Below, one piece after another: positions 26,201 to 41,696 of a stretch of 64,000 nucleotides of DNA. Position 1 is the first letter of the stretch. The number at the start of each line of letters is the position of its first letter. Below the pieces are notes generated by a model. That model searched no databases. It was not told the origin of the DNA and saw only the letters and a program-made list of their open reading frames with translations. The stretch lies in assembly GCA_940671915.1 (NCBI GenBank), contig CALNVZ010002100.1, forward strand, positions 4,909,142 through 4,973,141. Direction: 5' to 3'. The DNA comes from Paracentrotus lividus (Eukaryota > Echinodermata > Echinoidea > Camarodonta > Echinidae). The position numbers were made by a program, and so were the translations under genes.

Positions 26201-28379
26201 TTCTTTTCTCCCCGCAGGCTCACTCTCTAGAGAAGGTGACCTCTGCCAGTTGTCCTTTGTAGGGTCATATGCCAGACGTGCGTACAACTATAGCCGGTGT
26301 AGACTTTCAACGTCGCCGCCCAAGTGTGTATCCGCTACGCTGCTGCCCGTAGTTTTCACCGCTTCCCTGGCTCGGGAGGCTAAGAGGCTGTTGATCCTTG
26401 CCCAAGGACCACCTCTGGCACACGGAGGGAGGTGGTGCCATGTTCCACCTATATGGGGCTGCAGGCAATGCTTNNNNNNNNNNNNNNNNNNNNNNNNNAT
26501 GCGCTAGTTGGGGTTGTTAATAAAGACAAGGAAATTATTTATAGTCTCTAATGGTACTTCTTCATCAATCACGCAACATGTATTTCCAGTCTTTTGTTAT
26601 AATCAGGCAGATATACTAAAATCCAAACAGTGACTTCTGTACGTCTATAAAACGTAAGGGTTAATATCCCATCATGGCACCAAACCTACTCCAACTTATT
26701 GGTGATCACCCAATGTTGTTACATCAAGGTTCCAATCTTGCGTTTGGTATGTCTCCTGGTAAGCTTTGAAATAAAGAGCTCTTTTTATAACTACCCTCAG
26801 TCAATAATCCCCAGTCACCACCAACCTACTCTAAACTGATTCACAATCAACCGATATTATGTATGTTTAGAATTTGAAATGATTCTGAATACAGGGGCTC
26901 TCGCATGAATACTTACCCCCATGATGAGAGTTCTTCTTCATGCCCATTTCAAGTACTCTAGATCTCTATGCTGAAAGTCAGGAGCCAGTATACAATCTGT
27001 GCTGTTGGTTTTCGGTAAAATCCATAATCACTGCATCAGATTGAAATAGAAAGGAACAAATAAAGAATTAAGAAGTTTTGATTATCAGATGAAAAACAAG
27101 TGATTAGTATCTTACGCGTATGCGGAATATTATGTCCCCGCCAATAATATAAAATCTCAATTATATCGCATCAGAAAGATAAAAACGAAAAGTCAATTCT
27201 CTGTATTCCTGTACAATTATACAACCAAAATATATAAAGCTACAGAAAATGTTCCAAATAATAAAAAAAAAGAATGTTCTTACAAAGCTATGTGAAATTA
27301 GTAATAAATGATAATAAGAAAATTACTAAGGAGGTTGAAGCAAAAGCTACGAAAATGATACGTGATATCTGTAAAACTCTCGTATGAAGACAGGCTTGCA
27401 AGTTAACACTGGAAAGGAGGAGGGAAAGGGAGGACCTCATTGAAACATATAGAATGTCAAAGGTCAAAGGGTCATAGTCAAAATTTCCGTGTGAGAAATT
27501 GTAGTCCTCACCTAGTGCTATATCATAAAGCAAACAAAATTGAAATCGGAATGAAATATAGCGAAGGAGTAGCATTTTGTAAGCAATGTACAATATAGGT
27601 CAAAAATCAAGGTCAAAGGTCAAAGGGCAAAAGTCAAAATTCCGTGAGGAAATTTTGTAGTCCTCACCTAGTGCTATATCATAAAGCAAACAAAATCGAA
27701 ATCGGATGAAAAATGGCGAAGGAGTAGCATTTTGTAACCAATGTGACAATATAGGTCAAAATCAGGGCTCAAAGGTCAAAGGTCAAAATTCTGTGAAGAG
27801 TTTTGAAGCCATCACCTAGTGCTATCAATAAAGCTAACGGAATCGAAATCGGATGAAAAAATGGTGAGGCGGAGTAGCAATATCCTCTTCCGCCTGTCCC
27901 CATCCGCTCCCCTAACTCCGGAAGCAAGGGTCGTCACGCCCTTTCTATGTCATCCAATGGGTTTTCTGACATAGCCGTAGCTATAAAATAAACTTACACA
28001 AAAAAAATATACCAAAGATGAAAAAGAGACAATGAAGGATATTGCCAACAATTTGTTTCATATTCTAAAGTTTAACTTGTCTTTGAACTTTCTTTTTCTT
28101 AATCCTATTTGAGCTCTATTGACTTACTTGATTGTATCAGTAGCATCTTCTATAGCTGGTATAGCTACGAGTAGTCCTCCACTGTTTGTAATAGCAAGAT
28201 GGTGTGGACCCTGCAATGCTAATCTCCAGTTGTAACCCCCATCGCTGGTAACATATACATCAGGGGGACGTAACTCCAGTGAATTAGCAACAGTAGCTGC
28301 AAGAGGTAATATATTATTACAAAATGGGTTAAAAAAATATAGCCAATCAGATGCGCTAAAATGTGGTAGAAGAAATATC

Positions 28380-28418
<39 letters not shown>

Positions 28419-28468
28419 ACATCATCATCAATCATCATCATCATATCACATCAATACATCATCACATG

Positions 28469-28547
<79 letters not shown>

Positions 28548-31500
28548 CATGCCAAGCTCAAAAAACAAATTTGCGTGAGATCATTCATATCGTGTTTGAA
28601 AGCGGTGCGCACGCGATGCGCATTACCCATGTGTGCGTGCACAGTAGTAATTTGTACACAAAAAGAGGCGCGCGCGCACGCTACACTTGTTTCCCGTAGT
28701 AAGCTATCTTGCATATTATAACGATCGCCCGATATTCAGGGTTTTGAGACTCCAAAATGGTTTTTAAAAATCTATAATAATGCTTCTTTTTCTCATTTTG
28801 CGTGAGAAATGGGGTGTTCCACGCAAGATGCGTGAGACTTGGCATGTGATGATCATCATCATAATCATTATCATCATCACCACCATCGCATCATCATCAT
28901 CTTACTCTTACCATGGGCTAATATGAGTCCAGTCGCTGTACTATCACTGATAGGTCCTGATGGAAAACGTATGCCTTTCAGTTTGCTGTATTGGTTGTGG
29001 ATTTGTAGATGGCATACCTGAAAAAAAGGAAACACAAAAGGAATCGTGGTCAATTTCTTACCATGATTGGGTTTGACAAGTTATTTTTTTTCTTCTGATA
29101 AATATGGGAATGCAAGTAACATATACCATGCGTATCAAAAAAGATAAACCATTTTCAGGGGGCCCATATTCCAAGCCCTTCCATGGGGGCTATTTATCTG
29201 TAACATATAATTGAAGGCAATCAACTTATCTTTACAATGACATCTTTCTTGAATCACAAATGTAACGCATAAGCTAGTAAATTGCAAATGAAGGTGACAG
29301 GTACAGAATCCATTTTTGCAAATGAGGAAATGACTAAAGACTGTTATGCTGTCACTGCTGTCCCATAGCATTGAATAGGATTGCATGTGATGCGTGACAC
29401 TAGAAAAAAACTTTCTCAAGAAATGTGTCATTGCAAAGGTGAGAAGTTCGTCGACAATTATGATACATTCAAATAGCCAAGATAGATGAGCTGGAAATAT
29501 GGCTAGTCCAGAAATGGTTTACCTTTTTTGACATTTTTCTCGAATCACAAATGTAACACATAAGCTCGTAAATTTCCTATGAAAACGACGGGTACAGAAT
29601 CAAATTTTTACAAGTTTTGAGGATATGACAAAAGACTGTTATGCTGTCCCATAGCATTGAATAGGACTGAATGTGATGGGTGACACTAGAGAAATGTTTC
29701 CTTGCAAAGGTGAGACGTTCGTCTACATTTATGATACATATAAATAGCCAAAATGGAAGAGCTGGGAATATAGCACATCCAAAAATGGGTTACCTTTTTT
29801 TTATATGCAATAATTTTTTTTTTGTGGACAACTAAAACTGTACATGTACATGATAATAAAAACTCTCATGTTACTTGAGGAGAGTGTGCACCTACCCCTC
29901 CGTCATCACAGGGGACTTCTATCGGTTTTATGATTGGGGCCCATATTCCTCCTCTATCATACGTGATCACTGTATGGATGGTTGTATCATGATGGATCTG
30001 ACTGGCCAGGTAAACACCGCGCATCGATTCCACCTTGTAGAAGTCTGTGACCTGATTTCCATTAGGAAACTGAGACAAATAAAAAAGGAAAAACAAATTA
30101 ACTGTGCTGTAACATGACATTTTGATAGTGTAGACTTCACTCTTCTTTCATGTAGGATTCTTTTTATAATGATGAAAATATGATTTCAAATGTAGACAAT
30201 CTTTAATTGAATAACTTCACAATATTATAAAATCCATGTTTTTTCCAAGAAAGAGTTTCAGTTTGCCTTAGGTTCTGAGGGTCTACATACTATATAGATG
30301 TAAATCTTTTTAGATTAGAATTGTCTTCAAATATCTAACAGTCAAAACATTATAACCAAATGTATGAAAGGAATATTTAGGGTACAAAATAAGGAACTAG
30401 AAGGAAGAAAGTAAAATAAAAGAGAAATACTTCTAATATATTTATTTGAAGAAGTGCATTACTTTGAATTTATCTTTATCTTTATCTTTCTTTCGGCCAA
30501 TAAAATTCTGAGCGTTTAAAATAAAGTAAAGATAAAAAAAAATGCAATTGTCATCTAAATATATTTTCTCTATCTTTGCTCATACATGTATATGATTCAT
30601 ATAATTCCACTTACTAGATGACGTAGCAGCGACTCTGAAAACACAACACCATCAGATGCTGAGGTGTATATTGTACCTGTTCCTGTGTCTAACAAAATAA
30701 AATCATACAGAAGTATAGTTAAAAAGTTATATAATACTCTACATGTATTTCAAAGCCAATTATTATTGATCTTTTACTGTGTTAATATTAAGGGTTTTAT
30801 ATCAAAATCTTAATACTTTGATAAACCTAAATTTGAAGATGCTCTATCCCTTGTCCATTATATCATTTTTAATTTTTTTCTTGGTGAAATAAATGTCAAA
30901 GTTTCTATCTAATGAAAGCAAACTGTGGAACGGAGAGCCTATGCATGTCAGTGAATGTGTATGTTAACTGTATAACAAACCCACCAAGAATTTACACAGA
31001 AATCAACATATTTCACTACATCCTCATTTCTACAGGAAATTATACAAGCATTCAGAGAATTAGAGGTAGATTGTTAAACAGAGTTATGGCTAGGAAACCA
31101 CACTTTTCTTTTTTAATTCATTTCTCTTTGCAGAAATAGAATACTGCACTTACTTTCAGGGTCATCTACATGCATAAAGATAAGACCTTCACTCATGTCC
31201 AGCACAGAGAAAAACTGAAAAGACAAATAAATGTAATCAGTTCATACTTATATTTTGTAAATCATATAACATGTATCAGGATACGATAAAAAAAAAATAG
31301 CAGTGTGTGTTTTTTGTTTTTATTATATTGGGGTGTGGGAATGTTTTTTTTTTATAATTAAATTTGAATTAAATTTTCTCACTGCTCATAGCTACTTTTT
31401 AACACAGCCTAGAAGCCTAAAATGCTGCCAGCACATCAAATACCATCAAGCAGATTTTAAGCATAGGAGATCTTTGACGAAATAAGCTTTTTGGCAAAAA

Positions 31501-34500
31501 AAGAAATACTCACTCTATCACTTGTGATAGCAGGGAGTTGTGTAGGCTGCCATGAATGTCCTCTATCAGTAGATACATGTAAGATATGATGTTCCCCTTC
31601 AGTTGACTTCTGCAAGTTAACGATAAGATGGAAATGAAAAGTTTCTAACTGTTCAGCAACTAGAGAAAAGTGTCGGTTTATTACCTAATGAAAAGTGTTT
31701 TTCTGTATACATAAGTGCATTTTGGGAAATTCTTTTATTTGCTCTACACATGCATTTACTTTTTTGTGCAGAATCAGACAGCACACCCCACATAATTTCT
31801 GTACAGGTATGGGCAGTTTTAACAATGTATTCTGGCCTATAGACTTCACAAAACAGAGGGCGGTTGGGGGCGGTTTAGTGAGTAAGCTAATGGGCGGCCT
31901 CATCAGTTAAAGTGCTAGAAGGTTTAAGACAATGATTTATCAACATATACATGTATGTCTTAAATCAGATGTTCTGATCTTTCATAAAATTGTCTTCCGT
32001 TTTCTGATTGCTCTCTGTAAATTTTTTTCAATTTAATTACTCCAGTCTGTGTGTATATCGTATTATTGATGCAACCTAAGCATAAAACTTATTACTTATT
32101 TCTACCAATACAATTCATCTACAATTTTCACATATGTTTTATAGTACATGAGTTACTCTATATGCATTTTCAGTTTGTTTGCCACTGTTGATTGTTATCA
32201 TCAAGAGTGGTATACCAATACACTATAGAGACTAACCTCACTGGATGTGATAGCAGCATAAATGAATTTGCCCTGGATCCCAAAATTTTGGACACTCTTT
32301 TGAACCGCTGTGTAAAAAAAAAAGAAAATGAAATTGTTATTATGTTAATGAAGCGACCCAGAGAATAATTCAAAAGTCATATATGTATCTTAGAAATCTA
32401 CATTAAAAATAAACTATTGCTGGTGGTTGACTCCTCGTTTTCAAAGGTGTCTAGCTGTTTCTAGAAATGATGAGGGAGTCTAGTGTGTACTCCTGCCACT
32501 GAAAATTCTGATCTTCAACTGGCGTCCACAAGTTCGGCACTGGAAATTTGTGAATGTTGATATCCCTGCCATTAGCCCTCTGTTCTTTCTCAATGCTCGT
32601 TCGATGTCACAAACTTGGGGCATTTGTGATTCATCCATAGCTGCATCCATTCTGATGGCTTGTCTCTACTTAGGTATGTCATAGTTCATCATACTTCTTT
32701 TAGGGTAATGAAACTCATAAAACTCCTCATGAATATCGTACCATCATTACTGTAAAACTAGAAATTTTTGCATGCATGATATTTTTACTAATTTCGCGAG
32801 GCAATATTCGCAAAAGTAAAATGACACAAAAGTTCATTTGTACACGGTGCACTAAATGCCAGTACAAATGAGTTGATGATGAACAATACATGAAAGTTCC
32901 ATCCCGCGTAAAGGCCATCAGCTCCATTTCACAAATGTTTCAAGTTTTACAGTATTGGAAATCAAGTCTTCTAATTTAATTAATGTACATTGCATTCCGA
33001 GGAAGAAAAGTAACAAATATGGTTTTCCAAAACAAGCCAATATGCTAAGATTTTACCATCTGTTACAATCACTTTCAAAAACGCATTATAGTACAGTCTT
33101 GTATTGAAATGGTCTACATTTGAAGTGGAATTAACGCACTTACTTTGATATGATCTCCCAAGATTTGGAGTCTTCAGCAAATTAAGCTGGCGATCTATAT
33201 GAGTGAAGAAAAATAAAGCATGGTTTGTATTCTTATCAAAGGGATATAGAGAGCAAGTATTTTTAATACAAATTTTTAAACTCACTGGATTCATAACCCT
33301 CTCAATTAAAATGTACAAAATTGTGTTTTTAAAACACCTAAAATATAAGCAAAATGTCCAGTATTTGATAGAATGTGCAGCTGAACTTTTGCAACTATGT
33401 AAAATGTACTTGGATAGCAGGTAACAAAACTATGAATGTGTATCCTTCATTCATTTAATTACATTTACACGTACTTATCATATTTGGCATGTTTTAAGAA
33501 CTCAAATGGAATCAACACATCACCTATATGATAACTTATAGTTAGCAAAATGTAAAACATCAGAGGTCATGTCTATCAATAGTGAATGTATGTGAGAGCA
33601 TACTGACCAACACTCTCATTGACTGTATTAGAAATAGCTAGTTTTAAAATATACCTTTTGAGAATTAACTATTAATGACAAAGTAAATAAATCAGCCTGT
33701 ACTTTTATATAGGAAAACTGAAAAGTTTTGAGAGGGAAAGTACTTGTTTTGCTACTAGGTAACACAGTAGCTGCGGTATCAATGCATTATAAATAAGGTA
33801 GTGAATTGGTATGTTATCATTTAAATGGGCATATATGGCCATGCGTTTTGAGGTGGGCCCTTTTCTGTTACATTATATGTTTTCAAAGAAATCATACCGT
33901 TTTTATTTAATAGAGTATTTTTCTTATATTTGACACCCTATACCCATAAAAGTATACATATTCTGAAAGAGAATTGTCTGAAGAATTCAAAAAATCATTC
34001 TGAAGAGGGATAGGGTTAAGTCATAAGAAATTACAGATCAAAAAATGTGAAAAAGGGTGAGAAAAAAGTACTTCCAGAAAATCTTGGCAGGGAAAAAACT
34101 AAGGACCCTACAAGAAAATAACATGCATATTTGAACTCTTCAAAGTCAGACCTTTCCAACAATATATAACTTGTTAGGGGTTAGTTGTGATAAAATAATT
34201 TTGCGCGATCTTCTTTCCAGCGAAAATTTCAGATCGGAAAATTTGGGGAAATATGTGTTATGATGTTTATTTACCCTACAATATAACTAAGTTTTTTCCT
34301 TACAACCTTTTGAAGTTACACTAATTACTTGTAAACACTTAAAACTTCAATAAAATATATTTACTGTTCTTATTGTTGATACAAATGATGCGATCTGGCT
34401 TAGAGCGAGGGATTTGACTTTTCTTGGTTCAAAGACATGTGAACAGGTATATACATGTGTATCTCTGAGAGCTACACATATGAGGTTATACCATTAATTA

Positions 34501-37500
34501 GCTTAATTAAGTAACTATTGATGAGTGTAAATTTGACCCACTATTAATTCTCATAAATAACAATCCAATCAAACTGTTTCATGTTATGTTCAATGATATT
34601 TATAACTCATTTGTTTAACTGAGACATAAAAATGTACATGTATGTTCCCCTCCATCATCTGCTGTACAAAAATGGATACTTGGAGTTAATTAATCGTTAA
34701 TTAGTCATAAATAAATTAACCACAGGTATTTTCTTTACCCTTTTAGATTAAGTCCCTTCAAACTAATACCCAATTTACCCATATAGCATCCATATTTAAA
34801 GTTTGACACCAATTTTCAATTTAAACTACCATCTTACTCATTTAGGTAAATTAATTAATTAGCTTAATTAGGTATCCTTAAGTTCAACTTTGATCCATTT
34901 TTACTCATAAATGGATGATAATTCCAATTAAACTGTTTAATGTTTAGGTAATGTGAAGGTAAAAGCTTAATTTGTTTAATAAAGAATAGAAATTTATGCT
35001 CCTCCTCCTCATGCTCCTCCTCCTCCTCCACCGTGCAAAAATGGCTACTCAGAGTTAATTAAACGCTAATTACTCATAAACTAATTAACCATTTGCATTT
35101 CTTTTACTTTTAAGTAATTGCCAGATTAATTCCCTTCAATTTAATACCCATGTAGCACATGTATTTAGCATTTTAGATCATTATTTATTTCTGTACTTTT
35201 CGTGCACATGTAACAACACCACCTATATGGGGGCCCACTATAAAACACATGGCCATATATATTATACTACACTTTTCAGAATGTTGTATTATGGGTAAGA
35301 AACCAGGGCGGACTTGAGTAGTTGAGAACTTGAAGTGGTGCTATATAAGGCTGCTGGTTTGTATTGGCTTTAAAAGCAGTAGAAGCACACATACCATCTT
35401 CCTCAAACACTAACATAAAGAGATCATCAGGTGCATTCATTTCAGATGTTGCCCAAGATGCTTGTTGAACGTTTGATTTCAGGGACTTCCAGGTGGTACC
35501 AAAGTCTCGAGACAACCAGATTTTATTCTAAATAAAGATGATAAAGATGATGTCATTGATTTCATATGCACTAGTTCTAGGAATATCAGAATGTACAGGG
35601 ATAACGTGCTTGTCACATGGTCTATTTGCATTCGCAGTGGTGGATCAGGGTGGGGGTACAGACGATGTGCGCTCCCTCTATGATTTGTAAACTACTCATA
35701 GACTGTGGATGTTATAATCTGAAAATTTTGGAGGCTCACTCCCTTATCAGGTCTGCTGCCCCCTCTATTTTCAAATCCTGAATCCACCACTGAGTTGTGG
35801 TATTCATGAACCGTGACTTCCAATATGTTTCATGCTTGTGTACAATGTGCATGTACATTTTGAGCTGGTTAAAACAACCAAGGAAGCTCCTTGAAACAAG
35901 CGATAGACAACATGATAAAACCTTTTTAGAATTCTATTTGAGCTATTTTTTCTCAGTTTTCAAATCTGTTTACCAGGATCCGGCTAATAACTACATGTAC
36001 CAAATCTACATGGACATGTAGCACGTTTAGATTAAGTGCTAAAATTTTCAAAATAAACTAGATCCCGACTACAAGCGCAATACAATGTTTTGATTATATT
36101 TGACCTTGGTTAATCTACCCAGCATATTTTATGATATTGTCCAAAAATTGAAAGATATATGTTCAATTTGTAGACAAAGAACTTATGTGCCATTGCCAAA
36201 GGCCTTTTTTTTAATTGACATGCCCATATGGCATACATAAAATACCTCTTTTCCTTTGACATTTACATGTATGAGCAAATCGCCATTTAAAAAAAAGGCA
36301 AACTTAGAAGATTCTCTGACATTGTGAGCATGATATAACATGTAAACTCTAGATAACTACCTGAATATGTGAGTCATCATATCAAAACAAGGCATAATTC
36401 ACAGAATAAAAAATAGTCAAAACAAGTCACGAAAATCAGCAAAATAATTTTTAGGGGAAAAAAATTGATTTTCTGAATTTTAAATGTGTCATGTGTGCTC
36501 TGTAATTAGGATGATTGAAAATAATAATGGGAAATTCTTTTAGAATTGATTGTTTTACCAATTTCCTTGACTCTTTGCTCAGCAACTTGTGTTCCATTTT
36601 GATATCACACATTACAGACATTACATACATGTATATATATATATGTATAGTTTCAGGCAAAGGTAACTTACTTCTTCACTTGGTGTCTGAACAAACATAA
36701 GATCCTTATGAGTAGGATGGAAATTGATTTTTCCTTCAGCAAAGAAAGGCAACACAACAGCAGCAAAAGTACGAGCACCATCTCTGGAAATATAGAGTTT
36801 GGAACCAAACCTATCCATGTCTGACATGTAAGATATCAGGATCACCTACCAAAAATGAATGAATAAAGAGTTGATTATTTCAATACAAATCAATTCTAAA
36901 AAGTTTTTTTCAGTGTAAATAGTACAAATTCTTGCTTCACTGTACATGTTCCCATTTTTCAACATACAAAAGTACAATGTGTATTGCAAGGTCAATAAAA
37001 AAAAGTATCATTACTATTATAATGATTATGTGATACTAAGCGAACTTCTTCTTCTGTCGTATGAGTTAGTGTTGTATTTACATCAGACTGTTCTATGCGA
37101 AAATACCATGTATTGGGATTTATTCGGCTTTTGGGTTAATAACTCTAGGAAGAACAGAGCCATTGTATTAATGGTTCTGAATAGAGTGTTCCCTCCGTAT
37201 CTGTATTATGTCATATTATTACTCTGTATCATGTATCATGTTTGATTTTTTTATACGGAAAATAAAACCATACCATACAGAGCTGCCAACCTTTAGAAGT
37301 AGAAATTAGTAATCTTGGAGCTCAAAATTCGTAATTTTGAGAGAAAAATCGTAATTTCTTACGCGGTAAGAATTTCCTAAAAAAATTGCAAAAAAATCGG
37401 CATGCATCACAGAATTGTCCTTAGCCTTGCCCTAGGGCCTAGGTACAAAAAACTTAGAGATATTTTGCTTTGTTGCTAGCATCTCCGGCAGCTCAATATT

Positions 37501-40500
37501 TGGCTGATTTTATGCGTTTTTGGATAGGCTATCGTATGAACCACCACCATGTTCGGACGAAAGAAGAAATCCTTATTTTCTTACACGATAAGAATTTCCT
37601 TTGAAAAATCGGGCAAACAAACCTTGCAATGATGAGCATGTTTTCACCTTTCGAAGATGGTATGATACAAGGCTATTAAGTCTATTTCTTCTTTCTTTTT
37701 TTGGAAGCTAAAGTTGCCATGTTGAGCTCAATCAAATTCCCATGCGATAGATTTCTAGATCCAGGTATAATCCAAGTTTATTCCAGCTAAAAAATCCAGG
37801 GTAGTTTGGTGTCGCACGCACACATCGTATTCAGGCGCGCGCGCAGCCGCCTGCATGCACCCAGCGCAGCACCATTAACCACGTACCGCCGAAAGCTAGG
37901 GCGAGTAGCCGAGCGGGGAGTCGATGGTTTCGCTCCTCCATCCAGCAATGCAAGCATGGGTGTGCGCGCGCATTCGACCCCCCGCTAGAGCTAGTGCGCC
38001 ACTTGTATTTTTCGGGACGGTTGGCAGCTCTGTACCATACCATACCATGTGAAACAATATCAACAAATTACAAATAACATTTCTATTTTTATTTATTCTA
38101 CACTGTACAAGATTTTTTTAAAGATATAGGATTATAAATTTAAGCTACTTGAAGACAGTTTCTCATTAAGTTCACTGACTACCAGAACCAAAATCCAGTA
38201 GTATTTATTTCATAGTTAAATATTTAGCTTAATATAATTGCATGTTCACAATATGGCTTACCCTTTGAGAGTCAAGAGGACTTTTAAAGATTCCATCTGT
38301 TTTCTTTATGATTGCTCCCTCAATTCTTTCATCAATATTAATGAAAGTCTCTCCATAATCCAAGCTGCAAAAAGATATTAAAAGGAAATGTATTCAGATA
38401 CATTGCATCTCAACAAAAATAGGTCTTTTTTAGTATCAGGACAACTACTCTCTGGACAATTACTTCCTAGGACAACTACCCCCACAAATAGGGTTAGGGT
38501 TAGGTAGTAAATTTCTGGTGGGGTAGACATTGTCCAGGGATAATTGTCCAGGGTAGTTGTCCTAGAACCATCTTTTTCATCAGGCATTAATAATTCAATC
38601 TGAAGTTTCACAGATTCAATAATATCAAGGTATTTCTATGCAATCATGTGTATATAAATGTGTAACATCTGTGCTTCATTCTATGGCCGATTCAGCCTCA
38701 AATTGCAGACAACATCAATGCATAGTGCATAGCTCTGAAGTGGAAAGTAAATACTGAAACACAATACCACTCAGTAAATCAATGCATGATTCATATTCAT
38801 ATAAAATTGTATACCAGATCCAAGGTCTCCATTACACTTCCTTGTAAAATAAAATACAAGTAAGGCACTACATGTACATGGCATGTTTGTCTGTTCGGGG
38901 TATATTGGCCAATATCCAATTCTATTTGTGGGTTCTTATGCACAAGAAGTAACAACCACATATACATAGGAATATTGCAGCAAATTAAATTATGCAAACT
39001 GCAAAACCTGTCCCTATGCTTTATTTTTCCTTTCACAGCAAGTAAGTCATTGAATATTCATAATAGTGCAAAATACAAAAACAACTCGTGGTGATCACAT
39101 TACAACCTTTGAAACCTAAAAGGAGGCATATCTTGTAAATAAAAAGTGGGAAAAGCTGCTACTGAATATGGCAATTTTTGTTATCAAATATTATGAGTAA
39201 ATAAGAGGCCTGCAAATGTACGAAGAATAGGAAGAATTTAAAAAATAAATTACAGATTGCAAAGTTTAACCCTTCGGCTGCGGCAGGCCCATATACATGT
39301 ATGGCCCACTGGCAGGTAACTCGCTGAGACGGGAGGCCCAAATATGGCCTAAAAAATAGATACATTTTAAAAGCAATATTTACCCGTTATCTAGAAAGGA
39401 TTGGAAGTAAAAATGTACTGGAATCCCTTCCTAAAACACCAAATCTTAATATCCTGTTAAAAAGTCATACCCTTTCAATTCAAAATTTCCTAGAAAAATG
39501 TGATTTTGTCATAACCTGGGACCTCTTTTAGTCTTTTTTTTTTTGCACACGATCCTTGTGTACATAAACAAACAGGGGGAAAAGTGAACCCGTACATCCA
39601 TACACGCGCCAGCTATCCCACAATCCTTTGCGTGTTGCCATCTGGTCAAGCGTTCTTATTCTTATTGCAGAGAGAGATAGGAGGGAAAAAGGGGTGTGGT
39701 AAGGAGAGCGGGTGGAGTATAGTGGATTAGACTTTGGAAAGACGGAAATGCAAAGCTAAAAAACAAAAAGTAAAACAAAATAAATAGAGTCAAAAAGAGT
39801 CTTAACTTTTTACTAAACTGTGTCATTTTAAAGCTATTTACATGCAATGGGACTACAGTCTTCAAAATTTAAATAAGAATAATTTTGCTTGTTAGAAATA
39901 AGAAAAATCAAAACCATAATTTCATGGAAAATTGAACCTAATTATGTACATGTATGCAAGGTGACTAATTTGTACACTTCCTTATAAATTTTTACCAAAC
40001 CTAAAACATCATCCCACGCTCTAATGTACATGTATATATACTACATACACATGCAATTTCATTCACAAAGGTGATGAACTGAATACAGGAGGACTGTTCC
40101 AAACAATATAGATATTTCAAAAAAGTGAAAGTATATATGTACAATGTATTTTAAAAAGCCCTTTCTTGAATAATGATACAATTGCGTGGCTCATCAAAAG
40201 TGCTTAATTAAGTGACTTTCAATAAGAATTTGGTAATTTTCTCTTTAAATCATGAAAATTCAGTCTATTGATTAATTTTAAAAAAATAAATAAAAAATCC
40301 CCACTTTTTAGGTATATAATTATTACATAGGCTTCGGAAGATTTTCAGGATTGGGGGGGCTCAATTTTTCACCAACTATTTTGGGGATTTTTTTTAATTA
40401 CCCCCCCCCCCCCCAACTTACGTTTACAGAGTTTTTGAAAATGCCAAAGTGTTCATTGATTTTTTTTATAAAAAAATATATATATACCGTAGTATGTACA

Positions 40501-41659
40501 TAATTCCTGCTTTAGGATGATTATTATTCAATTCTAAAAAAAAACAATGCGTTTTTTGTGCTAGAACATAAAGAAGATACTTATCTCATAAAACGATGCG
40601 AGCACAAAGCCCGAGCCGATTTTTAATATCAACCTGAAAACAATGCATTTTAAGCGTTTTTTCGCTATGTTTACAAAGAAGATATCTATATCATTAAACA
40701 ATACCAGCACGAAGCGCGAGCTGAAAATTTTGAATATATCAACCTGAAAAGTGTGCATTCTAAGCACTTCTTGTGCTATGTTTAGGAGATATTTATAGCG
40801 AGCTAAAAATTGTTGATATATCAACCTGAAAAGTGTGCATTTTAAGTGTTTTTCGCTTTGCTTATAAAGATATTTATCTCATTAAACAATGCGAGCGCGA
40901 AGCGCGAGCTGAAAATTGTTGATATATCAACCTGAAAAGTGTGCATTCTAAGCACTTTTTGTTAAAAATAACTGAAAGACATCAGAGTTTTAAAAAAAAA
41001 TTGTAAAAAGAAACTGATACATGAGCGTTTTAAAACAAATTGGGAGCAGAGAGGAGGCTCAATAATATCGACCCACCCAAAAGCACTCGGGGAGGGAGGG
41101 GGCTAATTGTTTGAGCCCCAACCAATATAAAAAAAAAGGTTAAACAGAAAGACATGCGATCCGATCCGGCGAGCGAGCAGCATGAGCTACAAGTGTTGTC
41201 AAGAGAAATTTGAAATATAAGCATTTCAAAACAAATTATGGGCAGAAGGGGGGGGGGGGCTCAAACATATCGAAGCCCCTTTCAAACAGCGGGAGGGGGG
41301 GGGCTCAATGGCTGAGCTCCAATCTAGATAGCAGTTCCTATGTTCCTATCAAAAAATTAATAAACTAAAAAAAAATGTTATGCGAGCGCGCAGCGCGAGC
41401 TAATTTTTTTTTCAATAGAGACCTAAATATAAACTTTTTATCTAAAAAGATTGGTGGGGAGCCCAATGATATCCTCAGTAAGGATATGGGAGGGGCTTAA
41501 TGATGTCTGAGCCCCCTTCACAAATAAAAACAAAACAATAATGATACAAATCTTAAGGTTCATTATTATCTGTGTCAAATAAGATTTTATTTTAAGGGCA
41601 ATCGCCGATATCTGTACGGCATCAAAAATATTGGGGGGGGGGGCTCAATGATACCCAAG

Positions 41660-41696
<37 letters not shown>

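Noticed and set aside
28363-28714. Long ORFs coding poly-His, poly-Asp, poly-Ile or poly-Met
   Set aside because: They are translations of (ATC)n microsatellites in a sortilin intron; the frame is open only because of the repeat.
38485-38510. Interstitial telomere repeat (GGGTTAGGGTTAGG); also CCCTAA copies near 56860
   Set aside because: Only two or three units, within a MITE or isolated; no telomeric array.
41660-41693. Functional G-quadruplex cluster at the long C-run
   Set aside because: A homopolymer of more than 30 C in a transposon end is as likely a sequencing length error; it cannot be judged here.
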